NCBI GenBank assembly: GCA_020721925.1
Contig: DYLV01000009.1
Span: forward strand, 1 to 36,670
DNA from: Leptospira biflexa
GTDB taxonomy: Bacteria > Spirochaetota > UBA4802 > JAGODF01
DNA length: 36,670 bases
Reading direction: 5' to 3'
The notes under the pieces are model-generated. The model was not told the origin of the DNA. It made no database searches and worked only from the letters and a program-made list of their open reading frames with translations. The position numbers and the translations under genes were made by a program. Of the stretch, positions 18,130-26,784 are shown piece after piece. Positions within the stretch are counted from its first letter, which is position 1. The number at the start of each line of letters is the position of its first letter.

Positions 18130-18268
18130 TATAAATTCCAAATGTACATAAATGATTTACTAAAAAAACCGCATCTGTGCAACACCACATATATTTCTTG
18201 ACACTCTCAAAGGATTGTGTGAGGCACACCTATCATGTGCGTTGCACACCAATGAGGTGATGAAAAAA

Positions 18269-19240
18269 ATGAACATTTTACTTACCGGCTCCGCAGGATT
18301 TGTTGCCTATAAAACTGCTGAACTTCTATTACAGCAGGGACATTGCGTCACCGGCATCGATAACATGAATGACTATTACGACACCCGATTGAAATCGTAT
18401 CGGCATGATCTGCTCAATGAAATATCTAAAAAATTTTCATTTTTTGAATGCGATATTGAAAACCGGGATGCGCTGAAAGCACTTTTTCATAAAGGAAATT
18501 TCGACGCCGTCATCAACCTTGCTGCGCGGGCAGGCGTGCGCTACAGCATGGAAAACCCATTCGTGTACATGACCACCAATGCGATGGGGACTCTCAACCT
18601 TCTTGAACTCATGCGCGAATACAATGTGAAAAAGATGGTGCTGGCGTCGACCTCATCGCTCTATGCCGGTCTTCCCATGCCCTTCACTGAAGACCTGCCC
18701 GTCAATGAACCCATCTCTCCCTATGCCGCATCGAAAAAAGCCGCTGAAGTGATGGCCTACACCTATCACTATCTATACAGTATAGATATTTCCGTTGTGC
18801 GATATTTCACCGTATATGGGCCTGCAGGCAGGCCGGACATGAGCCCGTTTCGCTTCATCCAATGGATTATCAACGATACGCCCATTGAGCTTTTCGGTGA
18901 CGGAAGCCAAGCGCGCGATTTCACGTACGTGGACGACATTGCCGAAGGCACGGTGAGAGCATTGAAACACGTAGGCTATGAAATCATAAATCTGGGAGGC
19001 GGGAAAAATCCCATTTCTCTTCTTGCGATGATTGCACTCATGGAAAAATATATTGGCAGAAAGGCCCGCATTGAAAAAAAACCTTTCCATAAAGCGGATA
19101 TGAAGGAAACGTGGGCGGACATATCAAAAGCACAAACAATGCTGGACTGGAAACCAACCGTATCGTTCGAAGAAGGCATTCGAAAAACAGTGGAATGGCA
19201 CCTCCATGAACAGAATTGGCTCAAGGACGTAAAACTCTAA
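18269..19240 (+). CDS. NAD-dependent nucleotide-sugar epimerase (UDP-glucuronate/UDP-glucose 4-epimerase family)
   Basis: An extended short-chain dehydrogenase of about 323 residues that acts on UDP- or dTDP-sugars for surface polysaccharide. Seen: Rossmann motif LLTGSAGFVAYKTAELL at the N-terminus, the acidic end of strand 2 in GIDNMNDYYDTRLKSYR, the strand NLAARAGVRYSMENPFVY typical of UDP-glucuronate 4-epimerases, catalytic STSSLYAG and YAASKKAAE (Tyr and Lys of YxxxK), and VRYFTVYGPAGRPDM. GFVAYKTAE differs slightly from the usual GFIG(S/F). The NDYYD and RAGVRYS motifs favour UDP-glucuronate epimerase, but this is inference. The ATG at 18269 has GAGG 11 nt upstream and is preferred over the ATG at 18260. 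It is first gene of a run with pyrD (47 nt) and hisC (35 nt). Confidence 0.88.
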   Translation: MNILLTGSAGFVAYKTAELLLQQGHCVTGIDNMNDYYDTRLKSYRHDLLNEISKKFSFFECDIENRDALKALFHKGNFDAVINLAARAGVRYSMENPFVYMTTNAMGTLNLLELMREYNVKKMVLASTSSLYAGLPMPFTEDLPVNEPISPYAASKKAAEVMAYTYHYLYSIDISVVRYFTVYGPAGRPDMSPFRFIQWIINDTPIELFGDGSQARDFTYVDDIAEGTVRALKHVGYEIINLGGGKNPISLLAMIALMEKYIGRKARIEKKPFHKADMKETWADISKAQTMLDWKPTVSFEEGIRKTVEWHLHEQNWLKDVKL

Positions 19241-19287
19241 TAAAAATAATTCTTGCCTTATTCCATGCATCAACGCGTGCTATGCCA

Positions 19288-20199
19288 ATGAATCTTTCGG
19301 TTGACATCAACACTCTTACCCTTAAAAATCCCGTCACTGTCGCGTCAGGCACCGCAGGCTACGGCGAGGAACTTTCGCGCTTTTACGATATTAAGCGCCT
19401 CGGGGCGATTTTCACCAAAGGGCTTTCTCTCAAGCCGCGAGCGGGAAACAAGGGAAACCGAATCATAGAAACGCCCGCGGGGATGCTCAATTCCATTGGC
19501 CTTGAGAATGTGGGGCTTGAAGTATTTCTGAACGAAAAGCTTCCTTTTTTAAAAAGATTAGGTGCGACGGTCATCCCAAATGTTGCCGGCCATTCTGAGG
19601 GAGAAAACTGCGCACTGTGCGAAGCGCTTTCGCACACCGATGGAGTGGCGGCAGTGGAGCTGAACGTCTCGTGCCCTAATGTGAAAGAAGGGGGTATGGC
19701 GTTTGGAAGAAATCTGTCGGTGTTTGCAAAACTGATTGAAAACGTACGGAAAGTGACGAAGGGCACCCTCATTGTGAAACTTTCCCCGAATGTAACCGAT
19801 ATTGGAGAATTTGCCCGTGCTGCGGAAGACCTTGGAGCTGATGCAGTCTCAGCGGTAAATACATTTTTAGGTATGAAAATTGATATACAAAAAAGAAAAC
19901 CGTATTTTCTCAATCGAGTTGCGGGATTGAGCGGACCGGCAATACGGCCCATGGCGGTTCGTGCGGTGTATGAAATTTATTCAAAAGTGAAAATTCCCAT
20001 CATTGGCCTTGGCGGCATCGCGCGCGTCGAAGATGCAATTGAATTTCTCATGGCAGGCGCCTCGGCAATTTCAATCGGCACGATGAATCTGGCGGATCCA
20101 ACCCTGGCAGTGAAAATGATCGATGGAATTGAAGCATTCATGCGCAAAGAGCGTGTGTACGATGTACGCGACCTCATTGGCATAGCTCATCGGCAATGA
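19288..20199 (+). CDS. pyrD: Dihydroorotate dehydrogenase, class 1B catalytic subunit
   Basis: FMN enzyme of pyrimidine synthesis that oxidises dihydroorotate to orotate. Seen from the ATG at 19288 (303 residues): NLSVDINTLTLKNPVTVASG, FTKGLSLKPRAGNKGNRIIE, MLNSIGLENVG, the active-site loop ELNVSCPNVKEGG whose Cys (C129) is the catalytic base of class 1 enzymes, VKLSPNVTDI, SAVNTFLGMKID and the C-terminal phosphate loop PIIGLGGIARVEDAIEFLMAGASAISIGT. Class 1B enzymes normally work with PyrK, an iron-sulfur flavoprotein; no pyrK is adjacent, so it must be elsewhere or an alternative acceptor is used. Start choice between 19282 and 19288 is not decided by a ribosome binding site. Confidence 0.93.
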   Translation: MNLSVDINTLTLKNPVTVASGTAGYGEELSRFYDIKRLGAIFTKGLSLKPRAGNKGNRIIETPAGMLNSIGLENVGLEVFLNEKLPFLKRLGATVIPNVAGHSEGENCALCEALSHTDGVAAVELNVSCPNVKEGGMAFGRNLSVFAKLIENVRKVTKGTLIVKLSPNVTDIGEFARAAEDLGADAVSAVNTFLGMKIDIQKRKPYFLNRVAGLSGPAIRPMAVRAVYEIYSKVKIPIIGLGGIARVEDAIEFLMAGASAISIGTMNLADPTLAVKMIDGIEAFMRKERVYDVRDLIGIAHRQ

Positions 20200-20234
20200 T
20201 TATTCAAAATATGTGAATATAAAAGCGAGGTAGC

Positions 20235-21287
20235 ATGAAATATTGGAATAAAAATTTAAAAAACATGGCTGAATACATTCCCGGCGAACAGCCGCAGAAC
20301 CTTGAAGAGTTCATAAAGCTCAACACCAATGAAAATCCCTTTCCCCCTTCGAAATCGGTGCTTGAAGCCCTAAAAAATGCATGCGATGAAAACCTCCGGC
20401 GCTATCCAAACCCCACCGCCGCGCAGGTACGCGAGTGCTTCGCCGATATGCATTCCTTTTCTCCCGATCACGTGTTTGTGGGCAATGGCTCCGATGAAAT
20501 TTTCACTCTTCTTTTCCGCGGCTTCATCGATCCGAAAGACAGGGCCGCGTTTCCCTACCCTTCCTATTCGCTGTATTATACCCTTGCAGAAGCACATGGG
20601 ATAAAGTACGACAGGATTCCGCTGACAAAATCCTTGGACGTAGATTTTGAACCTTTTCTCGAAAAAAAATATGCGCTTGCCATCGTCACCAATCCGAACA
20701 ATCCCACAGGAAAAGGTATTGATGGAAAATCGGTGCGCGCATTTCTTCAAAAATTTGAAGGATTGCTCGTCATCGATGAAGCCTATGTGGATTTTTATGG
20801 TGAAACGCTCATAGGCTTTGTAAAAGAATTCGACAATTGCATCATCACCCGCTCATTTTCAAAATCATATTCCCTTGCGGGTCTGCGGGTTGGGCTGGCG
20901 ATTGCGCATCCGGACATTATCCGCGGGCTTATCAAACTAAAGGATTCCTACAACGTGGACAGACTCGCCCAGGCAGGAGCCCTTGCGGCACTTCGGGATG
21001 TAAAAAGTTTTCGCTACTGCATGGAGATGGTGCGCAACAACAAGGAATACCTTGAAGAAATGCTTGAAAGTCTTGGATTTGAGATTGTTCCTTCAAAAGC
21101 GAACTTCGTGTTTGTGAAACATCCCGCCGCACTCGCGAAGGAATTGTACGAAAAGCTGAAGGCGCGAAAAATACTTGTCCGCTGGTTCGACGGCCCCGTG
21201 CAGAGCGAATATGTGCGTATCACTGTGGGTACCATGATGGAGATAAAGACGCTTATAAAGGAATTGAGGGAGATTCTGAAAACATAG
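20235..21287 (+). CDS. hisC: Histidinol-phosphate aminotransferase
   Basis: PLP-dependent fold-type I transaminase (350 residues) converting imidazole acetol phosphate to histidinol phosphate. Seen: KLNTNENPFPPSKSV at the N-terminus, RRYPNP, GNGSDEI (78-90), TNPNNPTGK, VIDEAYVDF (D181 holding the PLP ring nitrogen), the Schiff-base lysine in RSFSKSYSLAGLRVG (K210), and a C-terminal VRWFDGP...YVRITVGT with a phosphate-binding Arg. GAGG lies upstream of the ATG. No other his genes are present, so HisC may also serve aromatic amino-acid transamination; that cannot be judged here. Confidence 0.93.
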   Translation: MKYWNKNLKNMAEYIPGEQPQNLEEFIKLNTNENPFPPSKSVLEALKNACDENLRRYPNPTAAQVRECFADMHSFSPDHVFVGNGSDEIFTLLFRGFIDPKDRAAFPYPSYSLYYTLAEAHGIKYDRIPLTKSLDVDFEPFLEKKYALAIVTNPNNPTGKGIDGKSVRAFLQKFEGLLVIDEAYVDFYGETLIGFVKEFDNCIITRSFSKSYSLAGLRVGLAIAHPDIIRGLIKLKDSYNVDRLAQAGALAALRDVKSFRYCMEMVRNNKEYLEEMLESLGFEIVPSKANFVFVKHPAALAKELYEKLKARKILVRWFDGPVQSEYVRITVGTMMEIKTLIKELREILKT

Positions 21288-21315
21288 CCATCATGTACAA
21301 TACCCCCATCCCCTT

Positions 21316-21339
21316 AAAAACCGTTTTTGCGTGACGCAA
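21316..21339. terminator. Weak hairpins between convergent hisC and the membrane-protein gene
   Basis: AAAAAC-C-GTTTTT (21316-21328) overlaps TTGCG-TGA-CGCAA (21327-21339). On the minus strand the TTGCG stem is followed by AAACGGTTTTT. Both are short, so termination is only suggested by their position between convergent genes. Confidence 0.25.
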
Positions 21340-21367
21340 TATTTCCAGAGATTTGCACTGCTCGGCG

Positions 21368-22810
21368 CTATGAGGCCTTCCCCATTTTCGCAGCAGTACC
21401 AGCAAAAAACCCAATCAGTAAAAAAATGAAAAACACGCCGGCCATCGGAAGGGCGAGACACCATGCGAGGGAATATGCGATGTTTTTTGCAAACCCAACC
21501 AGCATGGCATCGGGAAAGATATAAGGAAAAACTTCAAAAATGTAACGCGATACGATTATAAGCCCTATTGAAGCAATCATCATCGCGAGGGAAGGCCAGA
21601 AAAAAATTCGCTTCAGCCACAAAAACTTATTCCGCCGCGGTATCTTCGAAAGGATAAGGTATATGATAAAAAGTGTTAGGATTGCACCCGCAAATACTTG
21701 AATATATCCCCCATAGGTGGCAAAGATCATAATGCTTTGAACCATTTCGGCCGCTTCCCCTTCCAGAACCATCGGCGGCATGTTGATAATCCCTTCCTGT
21801 ATGGAGATTCCCGCATTCTTTAACAATCTATTTGCAAAATACTCCCCTATCACGGTATCGGAAAGACGAAACACGGTAGTAAACAGCATCCGGTTGCGAA
21901 GCCCTTTTACCTTCGCAATCTCTTCGACAAACACATCGCTTAATATATGTCGCCTGACTTTTCCCGCTTCATCAACCCAGAGGCTGAAAGTCATTCGGGG
22001 CAGTCGAATTCGTAAAGCAGGGTGCTCGTGTCCTTTTTTTTCATAGTACACGTTTGCGAGCATTTTTTGTCGGGGATAATCCGCGAAGAACGCGAGCAGG
22101 TTTTCAACTTCTCTTCTGACCGTTCCATCGATTATTTTTTTATTGAACATGGGTTCCAGCACCGGCAGAATACGTCGCATATCATCATTGATCCGTGCCG
22201 CAAATGTTCCTTTATGCTTTTCAATTATTTCCTGCGCCTCCTCGTTCTTTTCACGAAGCGCTTCCATTGCGCGCTCCATGTCCTGATTTGCCCTATCCAG
22301 ATCCTCTTCGACTTTTTCTATATCCTCTTCATGCGCTTCACGGTAGGATTCAATTTCAGAAAGCGCTTTCCGCAATCGGGCAATTTCTTTTTCCTGGAAT
22401 GCCTCAAAAGCTTTTTCGTTTGCAAAGGAACGACCCGCCTCCTCATAGGAAGCTTTTCTAATTTCTTTCAACTGCTTTTCAAATAAAAGATATTCTTTCG
22501 TCTTATTTATCTTCTCAAAGCGCCCTTTTTCTCTTTCATACTTTTCCTTGCTCCGCTGTGCAATGATGGCGAATTCATCGAGATGAACTTTCTCTTCAAT
22601 CTCATCCCGGATACGGCGATTCATCTCGTCATTTCTACCCTCAACAAATGCCCTGATGAGATATGAACCCTTAAGCACCTCTATATAGAAATCGACACTC
22701 GTAAAAAGGAAATGAAGAAGGGATGCAATAAGCAGTAACGGAAAAATAATCATCATAAGCATCGCGACAATGCGAAATGCAATTCTTTTGTCTTTGTTCT
22801 TTTCTTCCAT
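21368..22810 (-). CDS. Membrane protein with long coiled-coil domain, unknown function
   Basis: A 480-residue protein I do not recognise. Seen: a short charged N-terminus, one membrane helix (IVAMLMMIIFPLLLIASLLHFLF, about 13-35), a long charged segment (about 60-210) rich in Glu/Lys/Arg with clear heptads (EEDIEKVEEDLDRANQDMERAMEALREKNEEAQ), a soluble middle domain (about 215-350), and three hydrophobic segments near the C-terminus (about 362-385, 396-418, 438-472). The coiled coil is probably outside the inner membrane. Its ATG overlaps the stop of the PilZ-HMGR-kinase gene (TAATG), so the two are translationally coupled and probably work together. The layout resembles stress-sensor or scaffold proteins, but no function is claimed. 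Confidence 0.8.
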   Translation of the reverse strand: MEEKNKDKRIAFRIVAMLMMIIFPLLLIASLLHFLFTSVDFYIEVLKGSYLIRAFVEGRNDEMNRRIRDEIEEKVHLDEFAIIAQRSKEKYEREKGRFEKINKTKEYLLFEKQLKEIRKASYEEAGRSFANEKAFEAFQEKEIARLRKALSEIESYREAHEEDIEKVEEDLDRANQDMERAMEALREKNEEAQEIIEKHKGTFAARINDDMRRILPVLEPMFNKKIIDGTVRREVENLLAFFADYPRQKMLANVYYEKKGHEHPALRIRLPRMTFSLWVDEAGKVRRHILSDVFVEEIAKVKGLRNRMLFTTVFRLSDTVIGEYFANRLLKNAGISIQEGIINMPPMVLEGEAAEMVQSIMIFATYGGYIQVFAGAILTLFIIYLILSKIPRRNKFLWLKRIFFWPSLAMMIASIGLIIVSRYIFEVFPYIFPDAMLVGFAKNIAYSLAWCLALPMAGVFFIFLLIGFFAGTAAKMGKAS

Positions 22811-25548
22811 TAGCACTTCTTCCTGTACTTATGCAGAATAAAACGCGATAAATTATCGTACACGCGCTCCATAAACGAAAACTGCATCACGTTATGTGCG
22901 AGCAAATAGAGATTGAATCTTCTCGACGCAAGAACAAACGAATGATACATCAAAACCCTTTCGAATTCTTCCTTATTCAATTCCACTTTGCTTTTTTCTT
23001 CAAGAATTTTTCTATAATATTCGGCATATTTATCAATTGTTTCAACCGCAACACGAGAAGGAAGTGCATACACAAGAAACTCAATCAGATCGCGTTGAGG
23101 ATTCTGGATACCGGGAAGTTCCCAATCGTACATCACAAGTCTCGGCCAATGCTCTGCCGGACGCAATCCAATATTTCTTGTATTAAAATCATTATGCGTG
23201 AGCGTTTGAGGAGCTTTTTCCATTACATCGAGCGCTGCGGGCAAATCTTTCAAAAAGGACTGCAATGCCCACTTACAATCCTTTGTGATAATTTCTGGAA
23301 ACCTTCTCGAATTATAATCGGTAAGCTCCTGCAAAAGTTCTCGACCCGCAAGGAGTGAATTTTTATCAACTGTAAGAAGCCCAATTTCGCCGGGAAGTTC
23401 GAACTCTTTCCCGAGATACACAGAATGAAGACTGGCAAGATCATTGAGCACAAAGCGAATGCTTTGATCATCCCATTTCGACGGATCGTTCACCGTATCG
23501 AGATGGCTGCAATACGAAATATCTTCCATGAGAATGGCAAATATTTCCCTTTCTTTTTCAACTTTCGTGCCATACACCTCAGGGCAAAACGAAAGGACTG
23601 ACTCACCCGCCCTCCGATAAAATTCAATTTCTCTTACATGGCTATTTTCAAACCCAAAAATATTGATATGCGTTTCAAATAAACCTGGAAGCCTATCTTC
23701 TCCTGAGAGTTTTGCCAGGCCTGTGCCGACATTCAGAATTTCACTGTCTGCCGATTTAAGCTTCAGTACCGCGGTGATCACCTTTTTCTTTCCATCTTCC
23801 AGAATATCAAGTTTAAATCTAAAAACCCCCTGAAGGGCAGAAGTTTTTTTACTGAGAATCCCCGTCACGATTCCCTGCTCGTTATTCAGCGGCTGCTCTT
23901 CCGCGGAAACTACTTCTACGTTTGATCGATTTATTAGCCTGGTAAAAAATTCCGGCGACAGTTCGTTTTTTGTAAGCCTCTTGTTCGGGCGGTTTCTCCC
24001 AAAGCGCTCATGAGCGGTGACAAATTCATTCGCAGTAATAGCAGCACCTGTTGAAATATCAAGCGCCAGACAGCTGGCGGCGATAATTTCTGCGAAACGG
24101 AAAAGTTTACCAGGACCGTAACAGCCCATAATTTCAAGGCAGTCTCTCTGTGTGGGAAGCCCTGTACCACCGCCAACCGTTCCAATAACCAGAGAGGGAA
24201 GATACGCAATGAAGAGGAGCCCATCACCTTCCTCGCGCATTTTAAAAATACCGCTTGAGGATTCATGCACTGAAGCGATGTCCTGCCCGGTCGCGGTGAA
24301 AATCCCTGCGATCACGTTCGCAAAATTAATGTTCGAGCCAATCATTCCAATCTGGATCGAACCCACTTCTCCCGCCTGCCATGCTTTCAGATAATCGCGA
24401 GGCTTCACCCGCATTGCCTTCTCAAGAAGTCTCCCCTCCACATAGCAGGAAGCCACCGCGCCGACACCGCGCCCGTCGATGTAATTCTGATAGTTCGCCT
24501 TCTTATCGCCCGACATATTTCCTTCAATGTTGTAATGAAAAAACTTTATGGATCGATCGTGTCGTATGCAATCGGCAATCCATTCGCACGCCACCCAGGT
24601 GCAGGCAGTAGTCATATTCTGTCCGGCTGCATCACCAGTGTTATAGTAAAAGCGGACGTGCAATGTATCTCCGAACACGAAGGGGATTATCTCTGTGAGT
24701 CTGGCAACCGATGACACGCTGTGCGCTTTTTCCTCTATGTGACGCACATTGCTCATTAGCCATCGCTCGAGATTGACCGCTCCGTCCATGTCTTCGCAGA
24801 AAAAAACCGGAGCGCGCACCATTCGCTGGCGTGTCACATGCACCTTTACTCCTCCCGCATGATTGCAAAGTCTTGCGCCCCGCGAGATCGAGCTTACCAG
24901 GGCACCCTCAGTTGTTGCAATTGGCACCGGCACATAGCCGTCAGTATAGACCCCTTTTACAAAAATCGGCCCTGCCAGACCAATGGGCACCTGCACTGCA
25001 CCGATATAGTTTTCAATATTCCCGGCAAGGATTTCAGGATTGTAAATTGAGCGACTGATGTTTTCCAGCCTGCTTCCCGTCACCCCCCTTGTCCATCTCA
25101 GCCGGGCTTCGACCGCTTCCTGAGTATAATGCCGGTTGCCAGGAAATGGCGGCACGCGATCAATATCGAAACCCTCTTCAATTGTACTCGATGTTTCAAC
25201 CGTCAATAGTCTCACTATTTCACCGAGCCGGCTTGCAGCAGTACCATCGGGAACAAAAATACCAAGGATTACTCTTTTTGTGGTATAATCGTTTCGAATT
25301 TGCGCAATCCGAAGGCCTTTGATTGCGTATTCCGGATGAGCCTTGCCGATGTACATGAGGGAAATTTCATCACCCTGCACAGCCATCAGTTTCCAATCTG
25401 TAGCAATTCCAAGACCGCTTTCAGAAATATCGGTCACTATGCCGGTATAGGATTTCCCATTTACGATGAAAAAAACCTCGGGCTGACGACCTTCATGATA
25501 GTATCGCCGGGAATGCACACGTCCCGAAACTGCGTTTTCATGCGCCAT
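22810..25548 (-). CDS. PilZ - HMG-CoA reductase - APH-type kinase fusion protein
   Basis: A 912-residue frame with three modules. Residues 8-115: a PilZ-like domain, RVHSR (R10-R14, RxxxR) then DISESG (D40-G45, DxSxxG), the c-di-GMP-binding pattern. Residues 140-520: HMG-CoA reductase of class I type, ENYIGAVQVPIGLAGP, ATTEGALVSS (E214), DAAGQNMTTACTW, SGDKKANYQNYIDGRG (K349), TGQD (D423), GTVGGGTGLPTQRDCLEI and TAHERFGRNRP (H513). The catalytic Glu, Lys, Asp and His are all in place. Residues 575-900: an aminoglycoside-phosphotransferase/choline-kinase-like fold, ILMEDIS, catalytic THNDFNTRN (H785, D787, N792) and MYDWE (D808, metal). The start at 25548 has AGGAGG 6 nt upstream. The reductase makes mevalonate for isoprenoids; the kinase substrate is unknown. 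Confidence 0.88.
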   Translation of the reverse strand: MAHENAVSGRVHSRRYYHEGRQPEVFFIVNGKSYTGIVTDISESGLGIATDWKLMAVQGDEISLMYIGKAHPEYAIKGLRIAQIRNDYTTKRVILGIFVPDGTAASRLGEIVRLLTVETSSTIEEGFDIDRVPPFPGNRHYTQEAVEARLRWTRGVTGSRLENISRSIYNPEILAGNIENYIGAVQVPIGLAGPIFVKGVYTDGYVPVPIATTEGALVSSISRGARLCNHAGGVKVHVTRQRMVRAPVFFCEDMDGAVNLERWLMSNVRHIEEKAHSVSSVARLTEIIPFVFGDTLHVRFYYNTGDAAGQNMTTACTWVACEWIADCIRHDRSIKFFHYNIEGNMSGDKKANYQNYIDGRGVGAVASCYVEGRLLEKAMRVKPRDYLKAWQAGEVGSIQIGMIGSNINFANVIAGIFTATGQDIASVHESSSGIFKMREEGDGLLFIAYLPSLVIGTVGGGTGLPTQRDCLEIMGCYGPGKLFRFAEIIAASCLALDISTGAAITANEFVTAHERFGRNRPNKRLTKNELSPEFFTRLINRSNVEVVSAEEQPLNNEQGIVTGILSKKTSALQGVFRFKLDILEDGKKKVITAVLKLKSADSEILNVGTGLAKLSGEDRLPGLFETHINIFGFENSHVREIEFYRRAGESVLSFCPEVYGTKVEKEREIFAILMEDISYCSHLDTVNDPSKWDDQSIRFVLNDLASLHSVYLGKEFELPGEIGLLTVDKNSLLAGRELLQELTDYNSRRFPEIITKDCKWALQSFLKDLPAALDVMEKAPQTLTHNDFNTRNIGLRPAEHWPRLVMYDWELPGIQNPQRDLIEFLVYALPSRVAVETIDKYAEYYRKILEEKSKVELNKEEFERVLMYHSFVLASRRFNLYLLAHNVMQFSFMERVYDNLSRFILHKYRKKC

Positions 25549-25589
25549 CATATGCCTCCTGAAAACCAAATGCCATGAATTTTACTGGC

Positions 25590-25670
25590 ACCTCAAAGAG
25601 CGCTTTCATCTGTATAAATCAACATCAAAGAAAGCATTTTTTGTTTAATGTATTATGCCCAAAAGGGAAC
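25590..25670. repeat. Imperfect direct repeat, copy A
   Basis: An 81-bp segment matching copy B (25791-25870) over its whole length with scattered substitutions and a few single-base gaps. Shared blocks in order include ACCTCAAA, CGCTT, AAATCAAC.TCAAA and CCCAAAAGG. It lies within the 5' region of the PilZ-HMGR-kinase gene, ending 42 nt from its start codon. Found by eye. Confidence 0.65.
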
Positions 25671-25790
25671 AATTAAATAAGACAGATTTGAAAAATTCCT
25701 TATAAATTAAATTATTCCTTGAAGCAAAACATATTTCCTGTCTACTCAATTATTGTGAATCACCCATAACCGATTTTGCAACGAGTGGGA

Positions 25791-25870
25791 ACCTCAAAAA
25801 AACGCTTCTACCCGTAAAAATCAACGTCAAAAAAACTGTTTCTTCCTATCAAATTGTATCCCAAAAGGAA
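25791..25870. repeat. Imperfect direct repeat, copy B
   Basis: Partner of copy A, in the same orientation about 200 bp away. On the minus strand both copies read TTTGAYGTTGATTT, then a TAC element, GAAGCG-like bases and TTTGAGGT. The divergence suggests an old duplication of a control segment or a non-coding element rather than a recent insertion. Confidence 0.65.
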
Positions 25871-26220
25871 CCTCATATTTAAACAATTTATAGTGATCTG
25901 ATTAATTCATATTTCGCACCCTTTCATAAATTTTACTATACGACAGTCGTCTCACTTTCAAACACTTTTATCATTCTGTAAAAAATTATACATATTACTT
26001 GCGAACAGCATCATAATAGCGCAGACGAGCTTATGAAAAGTATTGACTTCTTTCACGTTTTAAAATGTAAATGATCCAGGTACCTCGAAAAATTATACAA
26101 GGATGTTCCCGCGGGGGCATAAACTCTCGATAAATCTGCTTTTTCTCATTGCAGATATAATAAAAAATAGTAATTCATCGAAGTGCCCATATATTAATAC
26201 TGTATAGAAAGGAATATATC

Positions 26221-26775
26221 ATGACAAAAAGAAGAGAAAAAAAGACAAAACTCTCCTTCGGCCAGGGAATTAAAACCTATCGAGAAGAGAGAGAGATGAG
26301 TCTTAAAGATCTGGCCCATGAAACGGGATATCCCGAAAAGCTCCTTGAACAGGTTGAAAACGATGAAGTGACCCCACCCGTGGCCCTCGTTTTGCAATTG
26401 AGCAGAACACTGAAAATCGATGTACAGGAGTTGGAAAAATCCGATACAAAAAACGCTTCTGCCCGTTTAAAAAGCCAGAAAAAGCGCGCCGGATCGTATG
26501 CCTATACGCAATTGAGTAAAAGCGGGGCAAACAAACATTTAGGCGCGTACCTTGTGTCTATAGAGCCCAGAACCGCACACCAGGGCGTGGAATACCATCA
26601 TGAAGGGGAAGAGTTCATTTATGTCCTGAAAGGCTCGCTTTCCATCACAGTGGGCAAGAATACCAGCCTCCTTGCGAAAGGGGAATCCATCCATTTCAAT
26701 TCTGCCCTGCATCATACGTTGAGCAATCCATCCCACGACAAAACTGAACTGCTCGTGGTTCTGTACATCCCGTGA
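26221..26775 (+). CDS. XRE-family HTH regulator with cupin sensor domain
   Basis: A 184-residue transcription factor. Residues 12-72 form an XRE helix-turn-helix (IKTYREEREMSLKDLAHETG, then YPEKLLEQVENDEVTPPVALVLQLSRTL split by the recognition helix). Residues 105-183 form a cupin beta-barrel with motif 1 GVEYHHEGEEFIYVLKGSL (H126, H127, E131) and motif 2 GESIHFNSALHHTLSNP (H164/H165), the usual metal or ligand site. This family (like PuuR and its relatives) commonly represses nearby catabolic genes in response to a small metabolite. Nine nt separate it from the acyl-CoA dehydrogenase gene, so that gene is a likely target. AAGGA lies 7-8 nt upstream of the ATG. Confidence 0.88.
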   Translation: MTKRREKKTKLSFGQGIKTYREEREMSLKDLAHETGYPEKLLEQVENDEVTPPVALVLQLSRTLKIDVQELEKSDTKNASARLKSQKKRAGSYAYTQLSKSGANKHLGAYLVSIEPRTAHQGVEYHHEGEEFIYVLKGSLSITVGKNTSLLAKGESIHFNSALHHTLSNPSHDKTELLVVLYIP

Positions 26776-26784
26776 GGTCAAATT

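Larger units (their letters stand above)
25549..26220. other. Gene-free AT-rich interval between divergent genes
   Basis: No frame here has coding character. It holds the divergent control regions of the PilZ-HMGR-kinase gene (minus) and the cupin regulator (plus), and the two copies of the imperfect direct repeat listed separately. Short ACCTC motifs preceded by GG occur at four places (about 25590, 25791, 25868 and 26076). No consensus promoter stands out for either gene, though an AT-rich tract with TTGACT at 26043-26048 is present. Confidence 0.5.

Noticed and set aside
26041..26075. Promoter before the cupin regulator (TTGACT at 26043)
   Set aside because: No good -10 at 16-18 nt; the box match at 17 nt is only three of six.
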